This document shows positions 26,991-36,800 of a stretch of DNA of 64,000 bases, piece after piece. Within the stretch, counting starts at the first letter, position 1; every line of letters starts with the position of its first letter. The notes beneath the pieces are model-generated. The model saw only the letters and a list, made by a program, of their open reading frames with translations. It did not search any database and was not told the DNA's origin. The position numbers were made by a program, and so were the translations under genes. The DNA is from Sinorhizobium sp. RAC02 (GTDB lineage Bacteria > Pseudomonadota > Alphaproteobacteria > Rhizobiales > Rhizobiaceae), in the NCBI RefSeq assembly GCF_001713395.1, contig NZ_CP016452.1:1736001-1800000 (forward strand). The letters are read 5' to 3'.

Positions 26991-28160
26991 TCACCGCTGC
27001 AACGCACCACGCAGGGTATCGACGATGTAGCGTTGCTCGTCGTGCGTGAGGTTTGGGTATAGGGGAAGCGTCAAGGCTTCCCTATAATAGTGTTCCGTCT
27101 CTGGAAGATGAGTATCGACGTGACCATGTTCCCGCCAGTAAGGCTGCGTATGAACTGGAATGTAATGAACATTCACACCAATATTGTGAGCTGTCATTAC
27201 GTCAAAAACCGCTTTCCTGTTTGGAGAGCCGGCTACGTCCGGGACACGAATGATATAGAGGTGAAAAGCAGAATAGGTGTCGTTTCGGCGGTACGGTGTC
27301 ACGACGGGAATGTCGCTCAGCAAGGCGTCGTAGCGGGCGGCAAGAGCGTGACGCGCTGCGACGAAAGCATCGAGACGTGCCATCTGGCTTGCCCCAAGTG
27401 CCGCCTGAAGATCCGTCAATCGATAGTTGAAACCTAGGCCTTGCTGCTCGTAGTACCATGGGCCGTCCGGGACCTTGGACATAAGATCCGGTGCCCTTGT
27501 GATGCCGTGGCTACGTAGCAAAGCCATTTTTGCAGCTAGCTCATCATCGTTGGTCGTCACCATGCCGCCTTCGGCGGTGGTGATGATTTTTACAGGATGA
27601 AAGCTGAAAACTGTGATGTCCGAAAACTCACATCTCCCGACAGGCGTGCCCTTGTACTTTCCGCCAACGGCGTGCGACGCGTCCTCAACGATTTTGAAGC
27701 CGAATTCGCGAGACAACGCTGCAATCGCTTCCATGTCGCAGGACTGTCCCGCCATATGAACCGGGATGACAATCTTGGGAAGCCTGCCATCGACCTTGGC
27801 CTGCTTGAGTTTGGCCTCCAAACGTTCCGGGCAAAGGTTGAACGTTACGGGGTCGATGTCTACGAAATCGACGTCAGCCCCAAGATAGCGGCCGCAGTTC
27901 GCGGACGCCACAAAGGTAATGGACGACGTCCACAGCAAATCGCCAGGACCAAGGCCCAGGGCTGCGCAGGCGATGTGTAGCGCCGAAGTCGCGCTATTGA
28001 CCGCCAGCGCATGCCGCACGCCACAATACTCAGCGACCGCCGCCTCGAAACGAGGCACAGCTGGCCCCTGCGTCAGAAAATCCGACTGGAGGGTCTCAAT
28101 GACTGCTGCCACGTCAGCATCATTGATGTCCTGGCGGCCATACGGGATGCGACCGCTCAT
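26991..28160 (-). CDS. pseC: UDP-4-amino-4,6-dideoxy-N-acetyl-beta-L-altrosamine transaminase
   Basis: A 389-residue DegT/DnrJ/EryC1-family PLP aminotransferase. The start IPYGRQDINDADVAAV, SITFVASANCGRYLGADVDF, IVEDASHAVGG and the PLP lysine in FSFHPVKIITTAEGG are all typical of PseC. It adds the C4 amino group to the 4-keto sugar from PseB, the second step of CMP-pseudaminic acid synthesis. The ATG at 28160 overlaps the pseB stop (ATGA), so translation is coupled; a longer in-frame extension into pseB is rejected. Confidence 0.92.
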   Translation of the reverse strand: MSGRIPYGRQDINDADVAAVIETLQSDFLTQGPAVPRFEAAVAEYCGVRHALAVNSATSALHIACAALGLGPGDLLWTSSITFVASANCGRYLGADVDFVDIDPVTFNLCPERLEAKLKQAKVDGRLPKIVIPVHMAGQSCDMEAIAALSREFGFKIVEDASHAVGGKYKGTPVGRCEFSDITVFSFHPVKIITTAEGGMVTTNDDELAAKMALLRSHGITRAPDLMSKVPDGPWYYEQQGLGFNYRLTDLQAALGASQMARLDAFVAARHALAARYDALLSDIPVVTPYRRNDTYSAFHLYIIRVPDVAGSPNRKAVFDVMTAHNIGVNVHYIPVHTQPYWREHGHVDTHLPETEHYYREALTLPLYPNLTHDEQRYIVDTLRGALQR

Positions 28161-29155
28161 ATTTTTCCAATCTTGTGGCTGTTTGCTTCTATCCATACCC
28201 CGAGCTCACTGGAACTCATCCATTCAGTGTTGTTGTCGCTCGTGTAAGCGAAGTCAGGCGCAACCTTCTTGCCGACCTTGATCCGCTCTTCGGAAATATG
28301 CCAGTTGTGAATTGCCGGCAGAATTTTGTAATAGCTATCGTATTCGTAGGTGTATTCAGCATCCTCAAGACCGATCATCTGCTCATGCAGTTTTTCACCA
28401 GGCCGGATGCCGACGATCTTGTGTTGAGCATCGGGGGCAACGGTCATCGCAACGTCCGTAACCTTCATGGACGGAATACGCTTCACGTAGATCTCGCCGC
28501 CGACCATGTCGTCGAACGCGTGCCAGACCAACTCCACACCCTGCTCCAGAGTGATCATAAAACGTGTCATCCGCTCATCGGTAATCGGAAGTTCACCTGA
28601 ATCCCGAACAGACATGAAGAACGGAATGACTGAGCCGCGCGAGCCCATCACGTTCCCATAGCGAACGACGGCAAATCGCGTTTCGTGGCTGCCCGCATAG
28701 GAATTCCCGGCGATAAACAACTTGTCAGACGCGAGCTTGGTAGCACCGTAAAGATTTATCGGGCTGCTTGCCTTATCGGTGGACAAAGCAACGACGCGCT
28801 TGATGCCACGATCAATGCAGGCGTCAATCAAATTCATTGCGCCGTTAATGTTCGTCTTGACGCATTCGAATGGATTGTACTCGGCGGTTGGCACGATTTT
28901 CGTCGCCGCAGCATGAACAACGTAATCAACGCCGTCGAGGGCGCGGTAAAGTCGCTCGCGATCACGCACGTCACCGATGAAGAAGCGCACACGCTTGTCA
29001 TGGCCGTATTTCTGCGCCATTTCCCACTGCTTCATCTCATCTCGGGAGTAGATGATCAGTCGCTTTGGGTTGAATTTCTCCAGAGTCATCGGCACAAACG
29101 TGTTGCCAAACGAACCTGTTCCGCCGGTTATCAGAATTGTACTATTATTGAGCAT
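28157..29155 (-). CDS. pseB: UDP-N-acetylglucosamine 4,6-dehydratase (inverting)
   Basis: A 332-residue extended SDR of the PseB/FlaA1 family: ILITGGTGSFGNTFV, SRDEMKQWEM, VVHAAATKIVPTAEYNPFE and the STDKAS / YGATK catalytic region. It converts UDP-GlcNAc to the 4-keto-6-deoxy-L-arabino sugar, the first committed step to pseudaminic acid. GAGG lies just upstream of the start. It pairs with pseC on the minus strand, divergent from pseG across 237 bp that must contain both promoters. Confidence 0.94.
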   Translation of the reverse strand: MLNNSTILITGGTGSFGNTFVPMTLEKFNPKRLIIYSRDEMKQWEMAQKYGHDKRVRFFIGDVRDRERLYRALDGVDYVVHAAATKIVPTAEYNPFECVKTNINGAMNLIDACIDRGIKRVVALSTDKASSPINLYGATKLASDKLFIAGNSYAGSHETRFAVVRYGNVMGSRGSVIPFFMSVRDSGELPITDERMTRFMITLEQGVELVWHAFDDMVGGEIYVKRIPSMKVTDVAMTVAPDAQHKIVGIRPGEKLHEQMIGLEDAEYTYEYDSYYKILPAIHNWHISEERIKVGKKVAPDFAYTSDNNTEWMSSSELGVWIEANSHKIGKI

Positions 29156-29392
29156 TTTGCCTCGTCAAACCATTTAGACTCTCTAGGATTCAGCATCCAT
29201 GTCCGCAGCCTTTTAGCCAATAGCCTCTGAACTGCCAAGAAGGAAAGGATCGGTTCAGGTGATAATAACAGAAACGGCAACTTCCGCTCTTGGAGAGAGC
29301 CGTCTAAAAGGTAGCTCCACCCCGGTGAAAAATAGCTCTTGGGTCGGGAACTATCCACAGTGATCTTATGCGGCGATTCAAGACCTGACAAA

Positions 29393-30490
29393 ATGAGCAC
29401 AAGCGAACGATCCAGCGCACCTCGGAAACTTCTCATAGTCTGTGACAGCGGCCCAAATATTGGCTTTGGGCACCTCATGAGAAGCAGGGCAATAGCCGAT
29501 ACGGCGTGCCGAAACGGGATCGAGACGACGATCATTGGCCCCAAGCTACATTACTCGAACGAGCACGACAGAACCCGTTTTGCGGAGTGGATAGAATATC
29601 CAGAAAAGGGCGTCGACGGATGGGAGGACTGGACCCGATTACTGACACGGGTCGCGCAATCAAAAGGAGTTCGGCACGCAATAATCGATGACTATAGAGT
29701 CCCTAGTGCTCAGCAATTGGTGCTTCGGGAACATGGACTACGCATACTTCACCAATATGACGCCAGCGCCCCTCCTTCTTTTGCCGCCAACCTCGCCGTA
29801 AACGCCAGCCCGGCGGAAAGCGCGGCGCGCCACGCAAAGCAGTTGCTTCGCCATGATGTCGACTTCTTGAATGGGCCACGCTTTGCCGTGATAAGGGAGG
29901 CATTCGCCGCGACAGCCGTGCGCCCCATTGAAAGACCGGTCCGGCGAATTTTGGTTACGTTCGGTGGGGGAGACGACCGCGGCGGGATAGGGTTTTCAAT
30001 TGGGTCATTGGCGCCAGCCTTGCGGCTGCGGCCTGACATAAGGCTTGTCGTGATGACCAGCGCGCAGAATCCCAATGTATCGGCAATCAAATCGCTGATT
30101 GAAGGGCAAGGGCTTTCCAATGTCGACATCGAACTTGATCATCCAGACGTTCCCGCGTTGATGGCTTCCTGCGATCTAGCGGTTATGGCCGGTGGCACAT
30201 CAGTCTATGAAGCGGCCTTCTGTGGCCTGCCGATGATATTGATCGCGATTGCCTCTAATCAAGAAGGGCAATGCAAGGGATGGGACGGGCTCCGCGCCGC
30301 GCGCTATCTCGGCAACATCCAGGAGTTGCGTGAGCGCCATTTACTCAGCTGCACCCTCTCGCTACTTGACGACCGAGACGCAAGAATGAATATGGCGCGC
30401 GCCGGTAGGGACAATGTTGATTTAAAGGGCGCGACAAGACTTCTTGAGGCTTTGTTTGAACGCGAACTGGGATTTGAGGTAATTCAATGA
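29393..30490 (+). CDS. pseG: UDP-2,4-diacetamido-2,4,6-trideoxy-beta-L-altropyranose hydrolase
   Basis: A 365-residue GT-B-like hydrolase of the PseG family. GFGHLMRSRAIADTA is the PseG signature near residue 23, with IIDDY, ILVTFGGGDDRGG, and DLAVMAGGTSVYEAAFCGLP in the C-terminal UDP-binding half. It removes UDP to give the free trideoxy hexose used by PseI. The ATG at 29393 (MSTSERS) is chosen because the family start lies near the LLIVCDSGP strand; a TTG 54 nt upstream extends further. Its stop overlaps the following ATP-grasp gene (ATGA). Its natural substrate carries an acyl group at N4, yet no PseH is present, which bears on its neighbours. Confidence 0.85.
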   Translation: MSTSERSSAPRKLLIVCDSGPNIGFGHLMRSRAIADTACRNGIETTIIGPKLHYSNEHDRTRFAEWIEYPEKGVDGWEDWTRLLTRVAQSKGVRHAIIDDYRVPSAQQLVLREHGLRILHQYDASAPPSFAANLAVNASPAESAARHAKQLLRHDVDFLNGPRFAVIREAFAATAVRPIERPVRRILVTFGGGDDRGGIGFSIGSLAPALRLRPDIRLVVMTSAQNPNVSAIKSLIEGQGLSNVDIELDHPDVPALMASCDLAVMAGGTSVYEAAFCGLPMILIAIASNQEGQCKGWDGLRAARYLGNIQELRERHLLSCTLSLLDDRDARMNMARAGRDNVDLKGATRLLEALFERELGFEVIQ

Positions 30491-31638
30491 ACAATACCGT
30501 GCTGGTGCTGGGAAGCAATGCAGGGCAGACAGACCTGATTCGCCATATGAAGTCTCGTGGCTGGCGAACGGTGGCGTGCGCGCATGTCAGGAATCTTCCA
30601 GGCGAAGCTATCGCTGATGCGTTCGAGCAAGTCGATGTGCGGGATCCGGATGCCGTCGCAGCGCTTGCAAAGCGAGTGGGCGCAGACTTGGTCTATTCGG
30701 TCTCCTCGGACCTGGCCATCAAGACGGCAGTAAGCGTATCAGAGCGCCTGGGATTGCCACATTTTTACAGCAGCGATTTCATCGACCTCCTTGATCAAAA
30801 ACACAAACTTCGTGCTCACCTCAATCAGAACGGGCTCAGTGAAGTTGCATATAAGCAGGTAACTAGCGCATCCGAAGGAAAGGGATGGTCGTCGTTTCCC
30901 TGCGTCGTCAAGCCTGCCGATGCGCAGGGCCAACGGGGAGTTGTGGTCGTCAAGGACAGCGACGAGCTGCTTGGGGCCTTGGACGCCGCGATTTTATTGT
31001 CTCCCAGCAAAACAGCGGTGGTAGAAGCCTACTTAGATGGCGTTGAAATTTCTTCGAATGTCCTCGTCTATCAAGGCGAGGTCGTTGTGAATGAGGTTTC
31101 GGAACGTCTCGTACACAGCGGTCACCTGTTTGGAATTCCGCGCGGTCATCTCGTTCCCTGTTACAATGTGTCCGAGGAAATGCGAGCTGCTGCGCGCCAA
31201 CTTGTCCGCGATGTCGTCGCCTCGTTGCAGATCACAAGCGGTTGCTTGTATTTTCAGATGAAAATCACGCCGGACGGTCCGAAGATAATTGAAATCGCCC
31301 CCCGGCTCGACGGCTGCCACATGTGGCGTCTTATATATCACGCCCGTGGTTTTGATTTTCTAGCCGCCACCGTAGACGTATTGCTCGGCAAGGCCCCCGC
31401 GCTAGCCCTGCGGCGGGAAGACATACCCCTTCATGAGTTGCTGTTCCAACAGACCCCGCCGGGCAGCGTCTTTCAAGAAGCCGATTTTCCTGTACCAGCA
31501 AACGCGCACTATCACGAATACCGCTATTCTGACGGAGAGACGGTATTGCCTATAAACGGCCTTATGGAAGTGGTTGGCTATTATGTACGCATGACCCCGG
31601 CGGATGAGGTCAGCAAATATGGTGCGGACAAACGATAA
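30487..31638 (+). CDS. ATP-grasp ligase in the pseudaminic-acid cluster
   Basis: A 383-residue ATP-grasp protein. A pre-ATP-grasp Rossmann-like part (NTVLVLGSNAGQTDLIRHMKSRGW) precedes the nucleotide region (FPCVVKPADAQGQRGVVVV, VVEAYLDGVEISSNV) and the Mg-binding strand KIIEIAPRLDGCHMWRLI. Such enzymes join a carboxylate to an amine through an acyl phosphate. It is coupled to pseG (4-bp overlap) and to the epimerase gene (1-bp overlap). No PseH acetyltransferase is in the window, so it may acylate or aminoacylate an amino group of the nonulosonic acid or its precursor. That role is inference; the substrate cannot be read from sequence. Confidence 0.8.
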   Translation: MNNTVLVLGSNAGQTDLIRHMKSRGWRTVACAHVRNLPGEAIADAFEQVDVRDPDAVAALAKRVGADLVYSVSSDLAIKTAVSVSERLGLPHFYSSDFIDLLDQKHKLRAHLNQNGLSEVAYKQVTSASEGKGWSSFPCVVKPADAQGQRGVVVVKDSDELLGALDAAILLSPSKTAVVEAYLDGVEISSNVLVYQGEVVVNEVSERLVHSGHLFGIPRGHLVPCYNVSEEMRAAARQLVRDVVASLQITSGCLYFQMKITPDGPKIIEIAPRLDGCHMWRLIYHARGFDFLAATVDVLLGKAPALALRREDIPLHELLFQQTPPGSVFQEADFPVPANAHYHEYRYSDGETVLPINGLMEVVGYYVRMTPADEVSKYGADKR

Positions 31639-32552
31639 TGCGCGTTGCTGTAACCGGCGGGAATGGCTTCATAGGAAGCTATTTGTGCAAAAGGCTTCTA
31701 GATCGCGGAGATGACGTGGTCTGTATCGGGAGATCGCATGAATCTCTCGAGCAGATCGAGGGAGCCGTCGAAAGACATGTAACAGACTTCAGTCCCCAAG
31801 ACATAACAACCGCAATGGCCGGTTGCTCCGTCCTCATACACCTCGCTGGCAGGCGAAGTGTGCGCGGGGAAGACATGGAGCTTGTCGCAGAATTTGCGCA
31901 TACTGGCCTCACGATGCTTGATGGATTGCTCAGGGGTGCTTTGGCAAATGGCTTGAGACAGGTTGTGCAGGCGTCATCGATAGCGGTATATTCCGGGGCC
32001 AATACAAAGCCCTATTTCGAAAAAGAAGTTCCGATACCTGCAAGCAACTATGGATTGGCAAAGCTCTTCTGCGAACAGTACGCAGACTGGTGGAGTTCGC
32101 GGCATGGGATACCGGTTGCACATCTTCGCCTTGCGGCATCCTTCGGAGCTGGCGAACGCCTATCGCCGGCGCTAATGAACATTAGCGACCGCGCCTTTCA
32201 AAAAAAGAAAGTCAAGATTTCGGAGAGTGGACGCCACGCAATCGATCAAATTTATGTCGCGGACGTAGTCAATGCTATTCTGCGCATAGTAGATAACGGC
32301 GCCAAAGGCGCCTATAACATTGGTTCCGGCAGGGCCGTCAGTGTTCTTGAAATAGCAGAAACGGCAAACGATGTGTTCGGCAACGACGGAAACCTCGTCG
32401 TCGAGCCTGCCAATGAGCATTCCCGGCCCTCGGGAATCCACAATCATATGGTTATAGACCGCGCGCGCGAGCAGCTTGGCTGGGAGCCGGAATACACCTT
32501 AAGGCGTGGCCTTGAAGAAATGAGAGACAAATGGAGCTTGCTGCAAAAATGA
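31638..32552 (+). CDS. NAD-dependent epimerase/dehydratase (extended SDR)
   Basis: A 304-residue extended SDR with the NAD motif VTGGNGFIGSYL, catalytic YGLAK near residue 135-140, and the C-terminal QIYVADVVNAILRI and GAYNIGSG motifs. It resembles sugar-nucleotide 4-epimerases, reductases or dehydratases. It is coupled to the ATP-grasp gene upstream (TAATG) and to pseI downstream (ATGA), so it probably modifies a precursor in the same pathway, for example by making an epimer or reduced variant. It is not part of the canonical six-enzyme pseudaminic acid route. Confidence 0.82.
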   Translation: MRVAVTGGNGFIGSYLCKRLLDRGDDVVCIGRSHESLEQIEGAVERHVTDFSPQDITTAMAGCSVLIHLAGRRSVRGEDMELVAEFAHTGLTMLDGLLRGALANGLRQVVQASSIAVYSGANTKPYFEKEVPIPASNYGLAKLFCEQYADWWSSRHGIPVAHLRLAASFGAGERLSPALMNISDRAFQKKKVKISESGRHAIDQIYVADVVNAILRIVDNGAKGAYNIGSGRAVSVLEIAETANDVFGNDGNLVVEPANEHSRPSGIHNHMVIDRAREQLGWEPEYTLRRGLEEMRDKWSLLQK

Positions 32553-33625
32553 CCACGTCTAGTGTTCCGACGATCAAACAGGCCCTCTATGCTGGCACGC
32601 CGAAAGCCAATGACACGACCCCTTTCATCATCGCGGAGATGTCGGGCAATCACAACGCGTCACTCGAAAGAGCGCTGCGGATGGTCGATATCGCGGCCGA
32701 AGCAGGAGCAGATGCAGTCAAGCTGCAGACTTTCAAGCCGGAAACGATGACCCTCAACGTCAAGAAAGAGGGTTTTACGGTTACGGCAGAAAAGTCGCTT
32801 TGGAAGGGCAGAGAGCTGTTCTCGCTTTTTAAGGAGGCACAGACTGCTTGGGAATGGCATAAGCCAATTTTTGAACGGGCCAAAGAGCGAGGCATTCTTT
32901 GCTTCAGCTCCGCATTTGACGAAAGTTCCGTCGATTTCCTGGAGGAGATGGGCGCGCCAGCTTATAAAATTGCCTCGTTTGAATGCACCGACGTGCCTCT
33001 TATTCGATACGTCGCCCAGACAGGCAAACCGATGATCATTTCGACGGGAATGGCTTCACTGGGTGAAATCGAAGATGCGGTCGGGGCGGCGCGAGACGGC
33101 GGGTGCACAAACCTGACCCTGTTGAAGTGCACCAGCACTTATCCAGCAACGCCTGAGACGAGCAATCTGCTCACTATACCGCATATGAAGAGCCTGTTCG
33201 GTTGCGATATCGGACTGTCCGACCATACTCTCGGGATCGGTGCCGCGATCGCGGCTGTGGCATTCGGTGCGACAGTTATCGAAAAGCATTATACGATTGC
33301 TCGGGCCGACGGCGGTGTCGATTCCGCGTTTTCGCTAGAGCCCGACGAATTCAAAAGCCTCGTGACTGAAACGAAAGTGGCCCACGCTGCTCTCGGTAGG
33401 ATCAGCTACGGCGCATCTGCCGAGGAACAACATGCCCGGTCCAAACGCCGCTCACTATATATTGCAGCAGACATGGCCAAAGGAGACATCCTGACAAAGG
33501 ATAATCTCAAGCGCATCCGGCCAGGCCTCGGCCTAGCCCCGAAATACTACGAAAGCATGTTGGGACGCAGGGTAAACCGCGATCTGGAAATAGGTACGCC
33601 TTTCACGCTTGAGTTGATTGGATGA
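32549..33625 (+). CDS. pseI: Pseudaminic acid synthase
   Basis: An approximately 358-residue NeuB-family synthase. PFIIAEMSGNHN, ADAVKLQTFKPETMTL, AFDESSVDFLEEMGAPAYKIASFE, LLKCTSTYPATPE and DIGLSDHT lie in the TIM barrel, and the C-terminal antifreeze-like SAF domain (SLYIAADMAKGDILTKDNLKRIRPGLGL) starts near residue 295. It condenses the trideoxy sugar with phosphoenolpyruvate. The PseI-type MSGNHN argues for pseudaminic rather than sialic or legionaminic acid. The ATG at 32549 overlaps the preceding stop; an ATG at 32531 is an alternative. Confidence 0.92.
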   Translation: MTTSSVPTIKQALYAGTPKANDTTPFIIAEMSGNHNASLERALRMVDIAAEAGADAVKLQTFKPETMTLNVKKEGFTVTAEKSLWKGRELFSLFKEAQTAWEWHKPIFERAKERGILCFSSAFDESSVDFLEEMGAPAYKIASFECTDVPLIRYVAQTGKPMIISTGMASLGEIEDAVGAARDGGCTNLTLLKCTSTYPATPETSNLLTIPHMKSLFGCDIGLSDHTLGIGAAIAAVAFGATVIEKHYTIARADGGVDSAFSLEPDEFKSLVTETKVAHAALGRISYGASAEEQHARSKRRSLYIAADMAKGDILTKDNLKRIRPGLGLAPKYYESMLGRRVNRDLEIGTPFTLELIG

Positions 33626-33827
33626 TGGCGTTTGGACACCACCCCGAGGTCTTCGGTGTCGCTGGAGCGCGTAACATATCAACCAGCGTTGCGGCCCGAT
33701 CTTCGGTCTGCCTCCCGGCAGCTCTTAGTCCATGCCCCAATCGCGGCCCGGAACTGTTGTCGCTTGTGACCGTACACGGGCATCGAGAACGCAGCAGAAA
33801 CACACTGATCTTGAGGAAGGTTCCACA

Positions 33828-36800
33828 ATGGAGCGCGCTATGATAGCCCCACAGAAGCCTTCGAATGGGCGCTGGACTATCAAGCGCTATCTCGCTCCCC
33901 TCTCCCTTAAGGTGGCGCTTAAATTTGCAGAGTACGGCTACCCCAACAAAGCGCTTGCCGTCTTGAGGTGGCGAAATCCCAAGGCGGCGTTGCAGCTTCA
34001 GGCCGACCTTCTGCGCAGGATGGGCCGTGAAGCCGAAGCGCGTGAAATGAGCGTTCGCGCATTGAGGAAAATACTCGCAAACTTCACGAGAGCCAACAAT
34101 ATTACTGGCATGCTTCGCGTGCTGGCCCAGCTAGAGGCTTTGGGCGGCTCCGGGCAAACCGCGGCCGGCAAAAAGATCGTAAATTACCTCAGCAATAAAG
34201 ATGATCGGGAAAAACTTTCCCACGCTACTGAAGCTATCCTGAAAGCTTATCCAGAAAGCAAGTATTTACTGTACCTTGCGGTGTTAACCCGGTCGCTGCT
34301 GGGCGATTATCGGACATCGGCAAACCGAATCGAAACGCTTCTCGCAGATTCGGCTGTCCTGACGGATCGAAAGAAGAAACCCCAGTTTACGTTCTACGTA
34401 CAATGCTGGGACGTGATTGATCGAATTGCTCGCGAGAACGTCGATTGGTCAAGCGAGGACGTTTCTGATGGCGGCGCACCGCAGCTTGAGTTCAACACAC
34501 CTGACGATACCCAACCTGACGACACCCAGAATGAACTTGACAATGATGGGCCAATCCGCGCGGAAACTATTGCGCATTTGCCTATCGCAAATGATGCCTC
34601 ACCAGACTCCGTCTTAGGTGCTCAGGTCCATTTTTTCAAGGAAACCCTAATCGAAGGACGGCGGCAGGCGGAGTTTTTGGCTCTGTGCGAAGAAGAGTTC
34701 CGCAACGCGCCCGCGCTCTCTTCAAAAATCTCGACTATTCGGCAGATGCTCCGCGTTGGGCGACGCCAGCTTCCCGACTACCGTCCGGCGTACGAGCGCG
34801 CAAGCGCTTGTCTGGACGAAGTGATGGCTGAAATCCGTGAAACGCTTCTGGAAGCAGACCCGCTAACGCTCATCACGCAAAAGCGAATCAGCACACTTTG
34901 CCAACTGCTCGTTCTGGTTCGAAAACTTGGCCGCCGCGAACTAGCCGAGGAGATTAACCAGCTTTTTGTCGTCCTCGCCAAGCATAAAAAAGTCGGCCCG
35001 GACATCTGGCAAGCCGCGGCGGTTATCGCAGCGGAAGCAGATTGCCACGAACATGCCGACGCGGTCATTCGAGCGACGCAGCGCCTCAAGCCAAAGCACG
35101 AGAATGACATCAGAAATTACCTGCGCTACGCTGTTTTGGCACAGCAGTATAAGGCCGGCGCTACATTTGTAGCGAGTTTGGCTAAGGGGTTTCGTCAGCG
35201 TGCGTGCTGTATACACTACGCCGAAATATTGCGTCGCCAGGGCCTATTCAAGGAAGCCGAAACGCTCGTTGCAGGGATCCTGGGCAACATTCTGGCAAAT
35301 CCAAAAGCTCTAAAACCCGTACAGTGTTATCAAATTTTTATTCAAAAAGGTGAGTTGGAATTCCTGCGTCAAACAGCAGACATCCTTCGCGAGCAACAAC
35401 AACCGCAGAAGCCGAAAGAGATTGTCTTGGTTTTTGCGCGCACTGTGGGAATGATGAGCAACTACCCTATCATGGCGCTTCGCGAATTCAAGCGCCGGGG
35501 ATGGGCTCTAATTCCGGTCGTTGAGGGCCACTTTCCTCTCGACAAGACGGGCGATCCAGATATCGATGCCATGAGCTATGCCATTACAAAGAATGCAGAG
35601 CTTTCAACGGCGGCCTCTAAAATTCTTCCGCCGTTGGAAAATTTCGCGTTTTCGCTGGACGAGGGCCGCGTATCCTGGGACGACATCGATCTTTCCCACC
35701 CGCTCTGGGAAGACGCGTCGATCAAAAGGCGGCGCTATTCGGTGGTATGGGAATGCCCGGAATTGCAGCAAACGTCGGAAACGCTCGTCAACTGGACGAA
35801 ATCCGCTGCCCGCGTTTTAAGTCATGTGCAGTCTCTACAGCAAAAAGATCCTGAACTGCGTGTGGCGATCGTCGGTCTCTTCAGTTCGCGACTCCCGGAT
35901 GCGCTGTTACGTTTCTACTGCGACACCAACGGCAATCCAGATCGGCTGTTTTTCTTGCATGCGGCCAACGGTTACCAGAATTATTTCAACAACTTCTCCA
36001 CGAACGTCTCTGAGCGGTTCGTTTTGCGTAATATGACGCGCTTCCCACAGGCGCGGTCGGCAAGTTTCCCTCTCCCTGACAACTTTGCCAATTATTACGA
36101 TGAAAAGCGTCGGGAAGCCGATGAAATATTGGAGCGCTTCGAGGGGGTGACGAGGGTAAAACGATCTACAATGGGGCAGCGTGAACGCTCCCCTGATGCC
36201 GAAGCCGCCCGCAAGCGTATTTTGGAATGGCGTGCCCAAGGCGGTAAGGTCGCATGTGCGTTTGGCAAGGTCGTCTGTGATTCAGGAACCCCTTTCAACG
36301 GAGGCCCCACCCACGAGAACATGAGCGATTGGATCAATCATTGCGTTCGGGTGGTTGAAAATACGAAGACTTTGCTGCTGGTGAAGCCTCATCCGCATGA
36401 AACCAACAACCAAGTCGCAACCTTTCCAACTGAGTATTTTCGCGACCTTATTACAGAGCCGCTTGGCGAGAACGTAATGTTCCTGGGCAACCGTTGGTTT
36501 GATATGCACGATATGGGCGAGTTGATCGACATCGGTCTCATCTACAATGGCACGACTGCTGTCGAGCTGGGTATAATGGGTATTCCCTGCGTCCTCGCAG
36601 GGCATTTTGCACCGATTGACTACCCCATCGGTCACGTGGCGCCTCAGACCCGCAGCGAATTTGAAGAGTATCTTCGCTTCGAAAAGATCGCCCACGTCTC
36701 TAGTGACATCAAGAAACGCTCAGCTGTGTGGCTCAACTATATGAGCGACGAGAATTTCACCGTGGACTACCGTTTCCATACGAGACAGATTACCAACAAG

